Assembly: GCA_021793095.1 (NCBI GenBank)
Contig: JAJYTK010000001.1
Location: 1-24,167, forward strand
Source of the DNA: Pseudomonadota bacterium
GTDB lineage: Bacteria; Pseudomonadota; Gammaproteobacteria; Burkholderiales; Burkholderiaceae_B
Direction of reading: 5' to 3'
DNA: 24,167 bases
Part shown: positions 7,632-14,459 of the stretch, in pieces
Layout: each line of letters begins with the position of its first letter
Numbering within the stretch: position 1 is the stretch's first letter
The notes under the pieces: model-generated
What the model saw: the letters and a program-made list of their open reading frames with translations, nothing else
Databases searched by the model: none
Told to the model about the DNA's origin: nothing
Program-made: the position numbers and the translations under genes

Positions 7632-9401
7632 CTACGGGAGTACCTGCTTGAGCACCTGCTGATTCCACTGCATCATGGACAAATAACTATCTACCGGCGC
7701 CCCATCCACCGCAAATGTCTCAGTATAAAGGGGCTCCCCCAATGGGACCTGCGTTTCGCGCGCGACCTGCTCAATCAGACGCGCATCCACCCCAAACTCG
7801 GGGATGGCCGCCTGTATGTGCTCGGCCCGTACATCACGAATGAGCTGCGCCAAGCTATGAGCAGAAATCTCAGCCTCTAGGCTGGCAGCCTCAAGCGGCA
7901 CAATGCGGGGGCAACCATAGGCTTGCTCAAAATAAAACAAAGAATCATGCGCCACAGCCACCCCAACACAACGCCCTGAATCAGGGCCAAAATCCTCTTT
8001 GAGCTGCTGATGCAATGCCGCCAAATCAGCATCATAGGCCTCGTAACGCGCTGTTAACTCGGCCTGCGCTGAATCGGGCAATAAATCGCTCAGCGCCGCA
8101 TAAATCTGACGCGCATAATGCTGCGCATAATCCACACGCAACCAGGCGTGCGGATCCCCCTCGCGCAATGACAACCCCTCTGATGCCTGCAGCACGGGCC
8201 CCGTATAATCAGCCGCCTGGACCAAGGCCGGCGCCCAGGGCTCTAATCCGGCGCCATTGAGCACCAACAAATCGGCATCGATCAAGGTCTGCATATCGCG
8301 TGCACTGGGTTCAAAATGATGTGCGCTGCGCTCGGGCCCCACAATGGTATGTAACTGCACGGCATCCCCCCCAATTTGCGCTGCCATATCGGCCACCACC
8401 GGGAAACTCGCCACCACCTGCACAGCGGCCTCAGCCTGCGCAGCACCCGACTTGGCCCAAGCACTGCCGGCGGACCCAACAGGTGCCCCTGACCATAACG
8501 CCAGGCCACCCGCCAACCCCACCCCTAACAAGCGGGCCCGGCGCCCGCGATATAAATGCTGTTTCAGCCCACCATGAGGACCTAAAAACAGCGCCAATAA
8601 ATAAAATAAACCGGCCAATAAAATGATGGTGGGTGAGGTGGGGACATCAAAATGAAAGGAAGCCAACAAACCCAAAAAAGAGGCCAAAATGGCCAACAAC
8701 GCAGATATCAACAATTGCGCGGCGGCACCCTGCCCCAAAAAGCGTGCAGCGGCAGCGGGCAAAATCATCAACCCCACCACCATCAAGGTGCCCAAAATCT
8801 GAAAACCAGCCACCAAGGTCAACACCAATAAAATCAAAAACGACATATGGGCAAAAAAGGACACCCGCCGATAAAAGCGCTTGAACTGAGGATCAATGGA
8901 ATCCATCACCAAAGGGCGATAAATCATGGCAAAAACAAGCAAGGCCACACTGGATACCGTACTCACTAAAAGCAAAGCACCGTCATCCAACCCCAGCACC
9001 GAGCCAAACAACACATGGAGCAAATCCATATTGCTGCCGCGCATGGACACCAACAAAACGCCCAGCCCCAAAGAAATCAAATAAAAAGTCGCAAAACTGG
9101 TGTCCTCGCGGATGGGCGCCACACGCGCCACCCAGCCGGAAAACAAAGCCACCAATAACCCCGTCGCCACCCCACCGATGAGCATGGCCGGCAGCGACAA
9201 ACCCGCCACCAAATACCCAACCGCCACCCCAGGCAAGATGGCATGTGATAAGGCATCGCCCATCAAACTCAGACGACGCAAAATCAAAAACACCCCCAAG
9301 GGACCCGCTGCCAACGACAATGCCACCGTCGCTGCTAATGCGCGCCGCATAAAGCCAAACTCTATAAATGGCCCGATCCAGAAATCCCAAAGTGCAATCA
9401 C
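7632..9401 (-). CDS. znuBA: Fused zinc ABC transporter: ZnuB permease joined to ZnuA substrate-binding protein
   Basis: One uninterrupted frame of 589 residues holds two proteins that are normally separate. Residues 1 to about 280 are an ABC-3 family permease with multiple hydrophobic helices (start WDFWIGPFIEFGFMRRAL; later LRRLSLMGDALSHAILPG and LMVVGLMILPAAAARFL). A basic cytoplasmic-looking segment (KQHLYRGRRARL) and one more hydrophobic helix (about 292-310) follow. Then comes a zinc-binding domain with the ligand-type His residues H362 (HHFEPSARD), H418 (GDPHAWL) and H485 (VAHDSLFYF). The extra helix would carry the binding domain into the periplasm while anchoring it. The His-rich loop of E. 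coli ZnuA is absent. The GTG at 9401 is chosen: it overlaps the znuC stop as GTGA and has AGGGGA 7 bases upstream. An ATG 18 bases earlier is the alternative (595 residues). It should import zinc with ZnuC under Zur. Confidence 0.92.
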   Translation of the reverse strand: MIALWDFWIGPFIEFGFMRRALAATVALSLAAGPLGVFLILRRLSLMGDALSHAILPGVAVGYLVAGLSLPAMLIGGVATGLLVALFSGWVARVAPIREDTSFATFYLISLGLGVLLVSMRGSNMDLLHVLFGSVLGLDDGALLLVSTVSSVALLVFAMIYRPLVMDSIDPQFKRFYRRVSFFAHMSFLILLVLTLVAGFQILGTLMVVGLMILPAAAARFLGQGAAAQLLISALLAILASFLGLLASFHFDVPTSPTIILLAGLFYLLALFLGPHGGLKQHLYRGRRARLLGVGLAGGLALWSGAPVGSAGSAWAKSGAAQAEAAVQVVASFPVVADMAAQIGGDAVQLHTIVGPERSAHHFEPSARDMQTLIDADLLVLNGAGLEPWAPALVQAADYTGPVLQASEGLSLREGDPHAWLRVDYAQHYARQIYAALSDLLPDSAQAELTARYEAYDADLAALHQQLKEDFGPDSGRCVGVAVAHDSLFYFEQAYGCPRIVPLEAASLEAEISAHSLAQLIRDVRAEHIQAAIPEFGVDARLIEQVARETQVPLGEPLYTETFAVDGAPVDSYLSMMQWNQQVLKQVLP

Positions 9402-10189
9402 AGAAAATCCCCTGCACATAAATGACGGGCCAAATGCAGGTTTTCATCGCTGAGCACCTGCTCGGTCGGCCCCCATCCCACCACCTGCCCCGCCAATAAT
9501 ACCGTTTGCGGAAAATGCGCCCGCACCATTTCTAAATCGTGCAGCACCACAATCACCGTTTTCCCCTGCTGATGCCATTGCAACACGATCTGCAACAGCT
9601 GCGCAGAGGTGGCCTCATCGACGGCGGCAAACGGCTCATCGAGCAGCACCACCTCGGCCTGCTGCACCGCTACCCGAGCAAACAATACACGCTGTAATTG
9701 CCCCCCTGACAGGGTCCCCAATAATCGATGAGCAAAATCTGCTAACCCCACCTGCTGCAGCGCCTGCTGCACCTGCCCATGCTGTGCGCGGGTCAAAGCG
9801 CGAAACGCCCCCACCTCGGCCCACAACCCCAATGCCACAAAGTCATACACACTCATGGGAAAGCTCAGATCCAACCCATGGTGTTGTGGCAGATAGGCAA
9901 ACCGTGCGGTTGAGGCACGCTGGATCTGCCCCTGTGCTGGGGGTAACTGCCCCACCAAAGCGTTTAAAAAAGTGGATTTGCCCGCGCCATTAGGCCCCAC
10001 CACTGCATATAAGCCCCCCTGTTGAAACACCCCTGTGGCATCCCGCACCGCCCACTTCCCCCGCCAGCCCAAACTGACAGAGCGCAGTGTCAAAACCGCT
10101 GGGGCAGCATCAGAGGGCACGCCCGTATCAGATAGCGCAGCAGGTAAAGGAATGTGGTCAATAGAGGATGGGGAGTTGTTTTTTTTCAT
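9398..10189 (-). CDS. znuC: Zinc ABC transporter ATP-binding protein
   Basis: A 263-residue ATPase of the metal-ion ABC importer family, on the cytoplasmic face of the inner membrane, powering the ZnuB permease. It has a Walker A GPNGAGKST (about residues 64-72), a Q-loop near AYLPQ, the signature LSGGQLQR, a Walker B VVLLDEPFAAVD and an H-loop VVLHD. About 30 N-terminal residues, rich in Pro, Ser and Ala, precede the nucleotide-binding fold and are longer than usual. GAGGG lies just upstream of the ATG. The stop overlaps the GTG of the fused permease gene. The 49-base gap to the small membrane-protein gene upstream and the shared strand suggest one transcript from the Zur-box promoter. Zinc and not manganese is favoured because zur is divergent next door. 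Confidence 0.93.
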   Translation of the reverse strand: MKKNNSPSSIDHIPLPAALSDTGVPSDAAPAVLTLRSVSLGWRGKWAVRDATGVFQQGGLYAVVGPNGAGKSTFLNALVGQLPPAQGQIQRASTARFAYLPQHHGLDLSFPMSVYDFVALGLWAEVGAFRALTRAQHGQVQQALQQVGLADFAHRLLGTLSGGQLQRVLFARVAVQQAEVVLLDEPFAAVDEATSAQLLQIVLQWHQQGKTVIVVLHDLEMVRAHFPQTVLLAGQVVGWGPTEQVLSDENLHLARHLCAGDFL

Positions 10190-10238
10190 AGACCCTCTGC
10201 CCTAAGCGATCAATGCGCCCTGGGAAGCAAAATAGGGA

Positions 10239-10376
10239 TTAAAATTCAGATAGCGCCCAAACGGTGAGTGCCCAAATCAGCAACAAAAGCGGTACCACCA
10301 CAGTCAGACGCTGATAAACAGACGCCAACAACCAACTTTTGCGCCTTTTTTGGGCCGACGGTTTACTGCGAGCCAT
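10239..10376 (-). CDS. Small single-span membrane protein, first gene of the zinc-transporter operon
   Basis: A 45-residue frame from ATG 10376 to TAA 10239. The N-terminal third is strongly basic (KPSAQKRRK, residues 5-13). Residues about 24-42 form one hydrophobic helix (LTVVVPLLLLIWALTVWAL), and the tail is only S-E-F. By the positive-inside rule the N-terminus would be cytoplasmic. A strong AGGAG Shine-Dalgarno sequence lies 9 bases upstream, a good sign that it is translated. It is the first gene after the Zur-box-like palindrome, on the same strand as znuC and the fused znuBA. I do not recognise the family. It may be an accessory of the zinc importer, but that is inference from position only. 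Confidence 0.7.
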   Translation of the reverse strand: MARSKPSAQKRRKSWLLASVYQRLTVVVPLLLLIWALTVWALSEF

Positions 10377-10403
10377 GGGGGGATCTCCTGCCATCTGTAA
10401 AGT

Positions 10404-10421
10404 GTTATGTTATAACATACC
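10404..10421. promoter_or_regulatory. Zur-box-like palindrome in the divergent zinc promoter
   Basis: A perfect 14-bp palindrome, TATGTTATAACATA (10406-10419), lies inside an 18-base near-palindrome. Its ATGTTATAACAT core resembles Fur-family and enterobacterial Zur operators. It sits 28 bases before the small membrane-protein gene and 30 bases before zur, where a bound repressor would block both promoters. Zur binding is inferred from position and similarity. Confidence 0.8.
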
Positions 10422-10450
10422 AAACATTGGTTTAATAGTGAGTAACGACC

Positions 10451-10909
10451 ATGACTGTACAGGTACTGACACCACCCGCTTTACAGGCCCAGCTCAAAAT
10501 TGCCGAACAGATCTGCCGCCAGCGTAACAAGCGCCTCACCCCGCTACGTCGCACCGTGCTCGAGATGCTAATTCGTGCCAATCGCAGCCTCAAGGCTTAT
10601 GAGCTCTTAGAGCGGATGCAAGACGTCCATCCCGGGGCGGCCCCACCCACGGTATACCGCGCCCTAGATTTTCTCACCGAGCAGGGCCTCATCCACCGCA
10701 TCGACGCCGTTAATGCCTGGACGGCCTGCGTGGATGCCGCAGGTGCCCCACATGATCTCTTTGTGGTGTGCACCGAGTGCCGCCAAGTGGTTGAGCTGCA
10801 TGCCCCCGAGTTGAGCCAACAAATTGCCCAATGCATTGCTTTAGCAGGCTTTGACTTTGCCAAGCAAGAGACCGAGCTACGCGCCTTGTGCAGTGACTGC
10901 ACACTGTAA
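10451..10909 (+). CDS. zur: Zinc uptake regulator, Fur family
   Basis: A 152-residue cytoplasmic repressor of the Fur family. The N-terminal winged helix (about residues 15-85) includes RLTPLRRTVLEML and the recognition region PPTVYRALDFLTEQGLIHRI. The C-terminal dimer domain has the structural zinc cysteines VVCTEC (about 109-114) and LCSDC near the end (about 147-151), with a histidine before the first pair (APHDLF). These two CXXC pairs, together with the divergent zinc importer, favour Zur over Fur. The ATG at 10451 has only a weak upstream GAG. The palindrome at 10404-10421 would let it control itself and the importer operon. No clear terminator follows. Confidence 0.9.
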   Translation: MTVQVLTPPALQAQLKIAEQICRQRNKRLTPLRRTVLEMLIRANRSLKAYELLERMQDVHPGAAPPTVYRALDFLTEQGLIHRIDAVNAWTACVDAAGAPHDLFVVCTECRQVVELHAPELSQQIAQCIALAGFDFAKQETELRALCSDCTL

Positions 10910-11391
10910 ATTGCCGCCCGTTACGGTCAATCGCTGCCTGCCCTCATGCGCGTATTTCCGACAAAAAACTAGGGACTATTGACTGACTAGGTATAACCCT
11001 AGGTCACATGGCTCAACCCCTTGAAAACAAAACACATTGCCCCCATTTATAGCCTACAAACAGAGATTTACTCATTTGCGCTTTTGCATCGGCTGTGATG
11101 TAATCGCAGCTTAACCGGCGCACACCTTTAATGAGTGTCGGTACACCAAAGGTATCAACCTGATGATTGGATGCTTTTAAAGCGACCTCAAAGCCTGATA
11201 ATGGCAAATCTGGGGATTAAAACGGATTGTCGCATATCTCCTCGTTGCCATTGCTCGGCTTAATATGCAGCAACGGGATGATGGCAGACCATGCATGCGT
11301 GACACAGCCTTTGGTGATGTCAGCACGCTGCGTCCGCCGCTCCAGGCTTTAGGCCGGGGCATTGCCCCACATGACAATAAAGGGAACGATC
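10910..11391. other. Long intergenic region between zur and dksA
   Basis: About 480 bases with no convincing gene. Short open frames on the minus strand (for example 11013-11207, TTG start) have no ribosome site and no recognised similarity. A short hairpin GGGGC-ATT-GCCCC (11356-11368) lies 24 bases before the dksA start and could be part of its leader. I could not place a reliable promoter. The low coding density may reflect loss of a gene. Confidence 0.5.
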
Positions 11392-11826
11392 ATGGCAAGC
11401 AATTCCAATGAACCCAAAGATCTACTCACAGTAGAAGAACTTGTGGCTATGCCCGAGTCCGAATACATGAACGACGCACAGTTAGCGTTTTTCCGCAACC
11501 GCCTCCAAGAGCTCGAGAGCGAGATCCTCGCTAACGCCGGGGCGACGACTGAAAACCTGCGTGAAACGCAGTTGGCTCCTGACCCTGCCGACCGCGCCAC
11601 CATCGAAGAAGAGCACGCACTCGAGCTACGCACCCGTGACCGCGAGCGCAAACTGCTCAAAAAGGTGCAGTACTCTTTGCAGCTCATCGAAAGCGGTGAG
11701 TACGGTTGGTGCGAGGAAACCGGTGAGCCCATCGGCATTCAGCGCTTATTGGCCCGACCCACAGCGACCCTCTCGCTCGAGGCCCAAGAGCGCCGTGAAA
11801 AACGCCAAAAGCTCTATGGTGACTGA
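11392..11826 (+). CDS. dksA: RNA polymerase-binding transcription factor DksA, one-cysteine form
   Basis: A 144-residue protein that enters the secondary channel of RNA polymerase and, with ppGpp, controls rRNA and amino-acid promoters. The coiled coil spans about residues 30-105, and its acidic tip keeps the DxxDxA pattern (D64, D67, A69). In the C-terminal zinc-finger region only C107 remains. The other three positions are T110, S128 and A131 (GWCEETGEPIG ... TATLSLEAQ), so a four-cysteine zinc site cannot form. Such forms are known in alpha- and betaproteobacteria, so this is not decay. The ATG at 11392 has AGGGAA 7 bases upstream and is preferred over upstream TTG and ATG starts (154 or 151 residues). 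A terminator follows, then hslVU. It lies beside zur, which is of interest because this DksA should not need zinc. Confidence 0.93.
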   Translation: MASNSNEPKDLLTVEELVAMPESEYMNDAQLAFFRNRLQELESEILANAGATTENLRETQLAPDPADRATIEEEHALELRTRDRERKLLKKVQYSLQLIESGEYGWCEETGEPIGIQRLLARPTATLSLEAQERREKRQKLYGD

Positions 11827-11874
11827 TCACGCTTAATTGCTCCATGCACCGCACCTGATACAGGTGATTCAATT

Positions 11875-11906
11875 AGCCACGCCAAATCATCGGGCGTGGC
11901 TTTTTT
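11875..11906 (+). terminator. Rho-independent terminator after dksA
   Basis: A 9-bp perfect stem, AGCCACGCC (11875-11883) with GGCGTGGCT (11893-11901), is followed by six T residues (11901-11906). A smaller hairpin CACCTG-ATA-CAGGTG (11852-11866) precedes it. Confidence 0.9.
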
Positions 11907-11943
11907 GTTTCTTGCCTGCCCACTAAAATTTTTATTAGCGGCT

Positions 11944-11971
11944 CTTGAAGTTCGGGGAAACGCCCCCACCT
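11944..11971 (+). promoter_or_regulatory. Sigma-32 (heat-shock) promoter of hslVU
   Basis: CTTGAAG (11944-11950) and CCCCACCT (11964-11971) are separated by 13 bases and match the sigma-32 pattern CTTGAA / CCCCATNT well. They end about 25 bases before the hslV start codon and lie downstream of the dksA terminator, as expected for the promoter of a heat-shock protease operon. Confidence 0.72.
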
Positions 11972-11995
11972 ACATACAAAACTGGAAGGAATTTT

Positions 11996-12529
11996 ATGGA
12001 ACAATTTCACGCTACAACTATCGTTGCGGTACGCCGCGGCGCCGACGTCGCCATCGGTGGCGATGGCCAAGTCACACTCGGCAACACCGTCATCAAGGGC
12101 ACCGCACAAAAAATCCGCCGCCTCTACAAAGATACCGTTCTGGCTGGGTTTGCCGGCGCCACTGCCGACGCTTTTACCTTGCAAGAGCGCTTTGAGGCCA
12201 AGCTAGAAGAGCACCAGGGCCAACTGCTGCGCTCTGCCGTTGAGCTCACGCGCGATTGGCGTACCGATCGCATGCTGCGTCGACTCGAGGCCATGCTGCT
12301 GGTTGCCGACAAAGAGCACACGCTCATCCTCACGGGCAATGGCGACGTGGTTGAGCCCGAGGACGGCGTTGCTGCCATTGGTTCGGGCGGGGCATTTGCC
12401 CAGGCCGCCGCGCTTGCATTGGTCAAAAACACCGACCTCAGCCCCGCTGAGATCGTCTCTCAGGCACTGAGTATCGCAGGTGATATCTGCATTTACACCA
12501 ACCAGAACCACGTCATTGAATCTCTTTGA
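11996..12529 (+). CDS. hslV: ATP-dependent protease subunit HslV (ClpQ)
   Basis: A 177-residue N-terminal-nucleophile peptidase that forms the double-hexamer chamber of the HslUV protease in the cytoplasm. The mature enzyme begins at a Thr. Here the conserved TTIVAVRR starts at Thr7, behind the leader M-E-Q-F-H-A, so six residues must be removed, compared with only Met in E. coli. GGDGQVTLG and [15 protein letters not shown] are the other family blocks. The ATG at 11996 has AAGGAA 4 bases upstream; a TTG farther upstream would add 17 residues without family similarity. It is the first gene of the pair with hslU, behind a heat-shock promoter. The 3' end overlaps a possible TTG start of hslU. 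Confidence 0.96.
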   Translation: MEQFHATTIVAVRRGADVAIGGDGQVTLGNTVIKGTAQKIRRLYKDTVLAGFAGATADAFTLQERFEAKLEEHQGQLLRSAVELTRDWRTDRMLRRLEAMLLVADKEHTLILTGNGDVVEPEDGVAAIGSGGAFAQAAALALVKNTDLSPAEIVSQALSIAGDICIYTNQNHVIESL

Positions 12530-12549
12530 ACAAACAAGGTTATCTCCCT

Positions 12550-13881
12550 ATGTCAGCTGCAACCATGACACCCGCAGAGATCGTCTCTGAACTCGAAAAA
12601 AACATTGTTGGCCAAGAGCGTGCCAAGCGTTCGGTCGCTGTGGCCCTACGCAACCGCTGGCGCCGTCAGCAGGTCGCCGAACCCCTACGCCATGAAATCG
12701 TCCCTAAAAACATCCTGATGATTGGCCCCACGGGTGTGGGTAAAACCGAAATCGCCCGTCGTCTGGCCAAACTGGCCAACGCCCCTTTCATCAAGGTCGA
12801 GGCCACCAAATTTACTGAGGTCGGTTATGTCGGACGAGATGTGGAAACCATCATTCGTGACTTGGTCAGCGCCTCAATCAAGCAAACCCGTGAAATTGAA
12901 AAACGTCGTGTGCAAACACAGGCCGAGGACGCCGCCGAGGATCGCATACTGGACGTATTATTACCGCCCTCTCGAGACGCCCAAGGCGAGCCCATGCGCG
13001 AGGAAAGCAATACCCGTCAGGTATTTCGCAAACGTTTGCGCGAGGGCAAGCTAGACGACACCGAAATTGAAATTGAGTTGGCCCAACCCATGCCTCAAAT
13101 GGAGATCATGGCCCCTCCTGGGATGGAAGAAATGACCGAGCAATTGCGCTCGATGTTTGCAGGGATGGGCCAAGAGCGCAGCAAGCCTCGCAAAGTCACC
13201 GTCAAAGAGGCCTTTAAACACCTATGCGAAGAAGAGGCCGCCAAACGCATCGATGAAGAAGAGCTGCGCGCCGAGGCCGTTCGCAATGCCGAACAAAATG
13301 GCATTGTGTTTTTGGATGAAATTGACAAAATCACCGCGCGCGAAGGGCAAACCGCTGGCGAGGTGTCACGCCAAGGGGTACAGCGCGACCTGCTCCCCCT
13401 CGTTGAGGGCACTACCGTCAATACCAAATACGGCGGCGTACGCACGGATCATATCCTCTTTATTGCCTCTGGCGCCTTTCATCTGTCCAAGCCCTCGGAC
13501 CTCATCCCCGAGTTACAAGGGCGCTTTCCCATCCGCGTCGAGCTCGACTCTCTGACGGCAGATGACTTTGTGCGCATCCTCTCTGAAACTGATGCCTCAT
13601 TAACCAAGCAATACACCGCCCTGATGGCCACCGAGGATGTCCATCTAGAATTTACCGATGAGGGGATTCGTCGTCTGGCCGAACTGGCCTATGAGGTCAA
13701 CGAGCGCACCGAAAACATCGGCGCCCGACGCCTCTACACCGTGATGGAAAAACTGCTGGATGAGCTCTCATTTCATGCTGGCAGCAAAGGCGAGCAAAAA
13801 GTTGTTATTGATGCCGACTACGTCAACGAACAGCTCAGCGATGCCGTTCAAAGCGATGACCTAGCGCGTTATGTGCTCTAG
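12550..13881 (+). CDS. hslU: ATP-dependent protease ATPase subunit HslU (ClpY)
   Basis: A 443-residue AAA+ unfoldase, the same length as the E. coli protein, which feeds substrates to HslV. Marks in order are the N-terminal [23 protein letters not shown], Walker A GPTGVGKT (59-66), the pore motif GYVG (92-95), the intermediate I-domain (about 110-240, with the acidic and Met-rich segment), Walker [10 protein letters not shown], sensor region GRFPIRVEL, and the C-terminal tail DLARYVL that inserts into HslV. The ATG at 12550 is chosen because the family starts with a short sequence before TPAEIVSEL and AAGG lies 11 bases upstream; a TTG at 12526 overlapping the hslV stop would add eight residues. 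It shares one transcript with hslV. Confidence 0.97.
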   Translation: MSAATMTPAEIVSELEKNIVGQERAKRSVAVALRNRWRRQQVAEPLRHEIVPKNILMIGPTGVGKTEIARRLAKLANAPFIKVEATKFTEVGYVGRDVETIIRDLVSASIKQTREIEKRRVQTQAEDAAEDRILDVLLPPSRDAQGEPMREESNTRQVFRKRLREGKLDDTEIEIELAQPMPQMEIMAPPGMEEMTEQLRSMFAGMGQERSKPRKVTVKEAFKHLCEEEAAKRIDEEELRAEAVRNAEQNGIVFLDEIDKITAREGQTAGEVSRQGVQRDLLPLVEGTTVNTKYGGVRTDHILFIASGAFHLSKPSDLIPELQGRFPIRVELDSLTADDFVRILSETDASLTKQYTALMATEDVHLEFTDEGIRRLAELAYEVNERTENIGARRLYTVMEKLLDELSFHAGSKGEQKVVIDADYVNEQLSDAVQSDDLARYVL

Positions 13882-13902
13882 GCCTTTTTGATGACCGCTC
13901 AC

Positions 13903-13978
13903 TGCAGGGTAAAGCACAGTAATTACCCTGCAATGAGGCTCCACCGCCCGTCACTCTGCAGTTTTTTAGAGTGGCGGG
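13903..13978 (+). terminator. Tandem hairpins downstream of hslU, possible terminator
   Basis: Two inverted repeats lie in the gap between hslU and the convergent CusF-like gene: TGCAGGGTAA/TTACCCTGCA (13903-13912 with 13923-13932, perfect), and an 11-bp stem with one G-T pair (13947-13957 with 13968-13978). In the second, the six T residues are in the loop rather than after the stem. Neither strand has a trailing T run, so this is not a textbook terminator. Confidence 0.45.
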
Positions 13979-14056
13979 TTTGCCGTGTAACAGGGTTTAC
14001 CGTGCAACAGATTTTGTTGTGCAGCAGGCTCTTTGAGCGGGCCGCCTGTGTGCGCT

Positions 14057-14368
14057 TTAGCGCTTGCGGATACGGATAATCACATACTCACCGTCATCAC
14101 TGCGGCGTGCTGTAAAACGTACGCTATCACCCGGGGCCAAGCCCTCCATCATTGACGGCTCAATGAGATACACCAAGGTAATGGCCGGCAGATCTAATTC
14201 AGAAATGGCGCCATGTTTGAGGGTAATTTTCTGATTATCATGATCGAGGCGGCGTACCTCACCCGTGCCGCTGCCCTCTTGGGCCATTGCTGGGGTGTGC
14301 ACAGCCCCTAATGCAAAAAGGGCCACACACAAAGACAAGAAATAGTTTTTTAATCTCAGCCAGTTCAT
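14057..14368 (-). CDS. Secreted CusF-like small protein lacking most copper ligands
   Basis: A 103-residue protein with a Sec signal peptide (basic start, hydrophobic core about 9-22, cleavage after A-M-A at 29). The mature part has the OB-fold pattern of CusF, the periplasmic copper/silver chaperone: GEVRRLDHDNQKITLKHGAI, then PAITLVYLIEP, then LAPGDSVRFTAR. Aligned to E. coli CusF by its His36, this protein keeps H52 but has L60 for Trp44, I63 for Met47 and L65 for Met49. Three of the four residues that hold copper are therefore replaced by hydrophobics. No Cus/Cop efflux gene is nearby. It may have another role or a weak metal site. The upstream ribosome site is weak (GAGAGTC region). It stands alone between hslU and the RpiR-type regulator. 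Confidence 0.78.
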   Translation of the reverse strand: MNWLRLKNYFLSLCVALFALGAVHTPAMAQEGSGTGEVRRLDHDNQKITLKHGAISELDLPAITLVYLIEPSMMEGLAPGDSVRFTARRSDDGEYVIIRIRKR

Positions 14369-14459
14369 AGCAGACTCTCAAGTGTCATCATAAGCTCATT
14401 GTACTAATAGAACACCCCGCCGGCATAGCATAATCATCCCATTGGGCGCAGCCGCCCCA

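Noticed and set aside
8983..9447. 154-codon minus-strand frame overlapping znuBA and the end of znuC
   Set aside because: It is a Gly/Phe/Val-rich shadow in another frame of the permease gene, which is strongly supported.
11013..11207. 64-codon minus-strand frame in the zur-dksA gap
   Set aside because: TTG start, no Shine-Dalgarno sequence and no recognised product; kept only as part of the gene-free region.
11722..11790. DksA zinc-finger damage as a sign of a pseudogene
   Set aside because: The frame and coiled-coil tip are intact, and the one-cysteine form is known in related proteobacteria.
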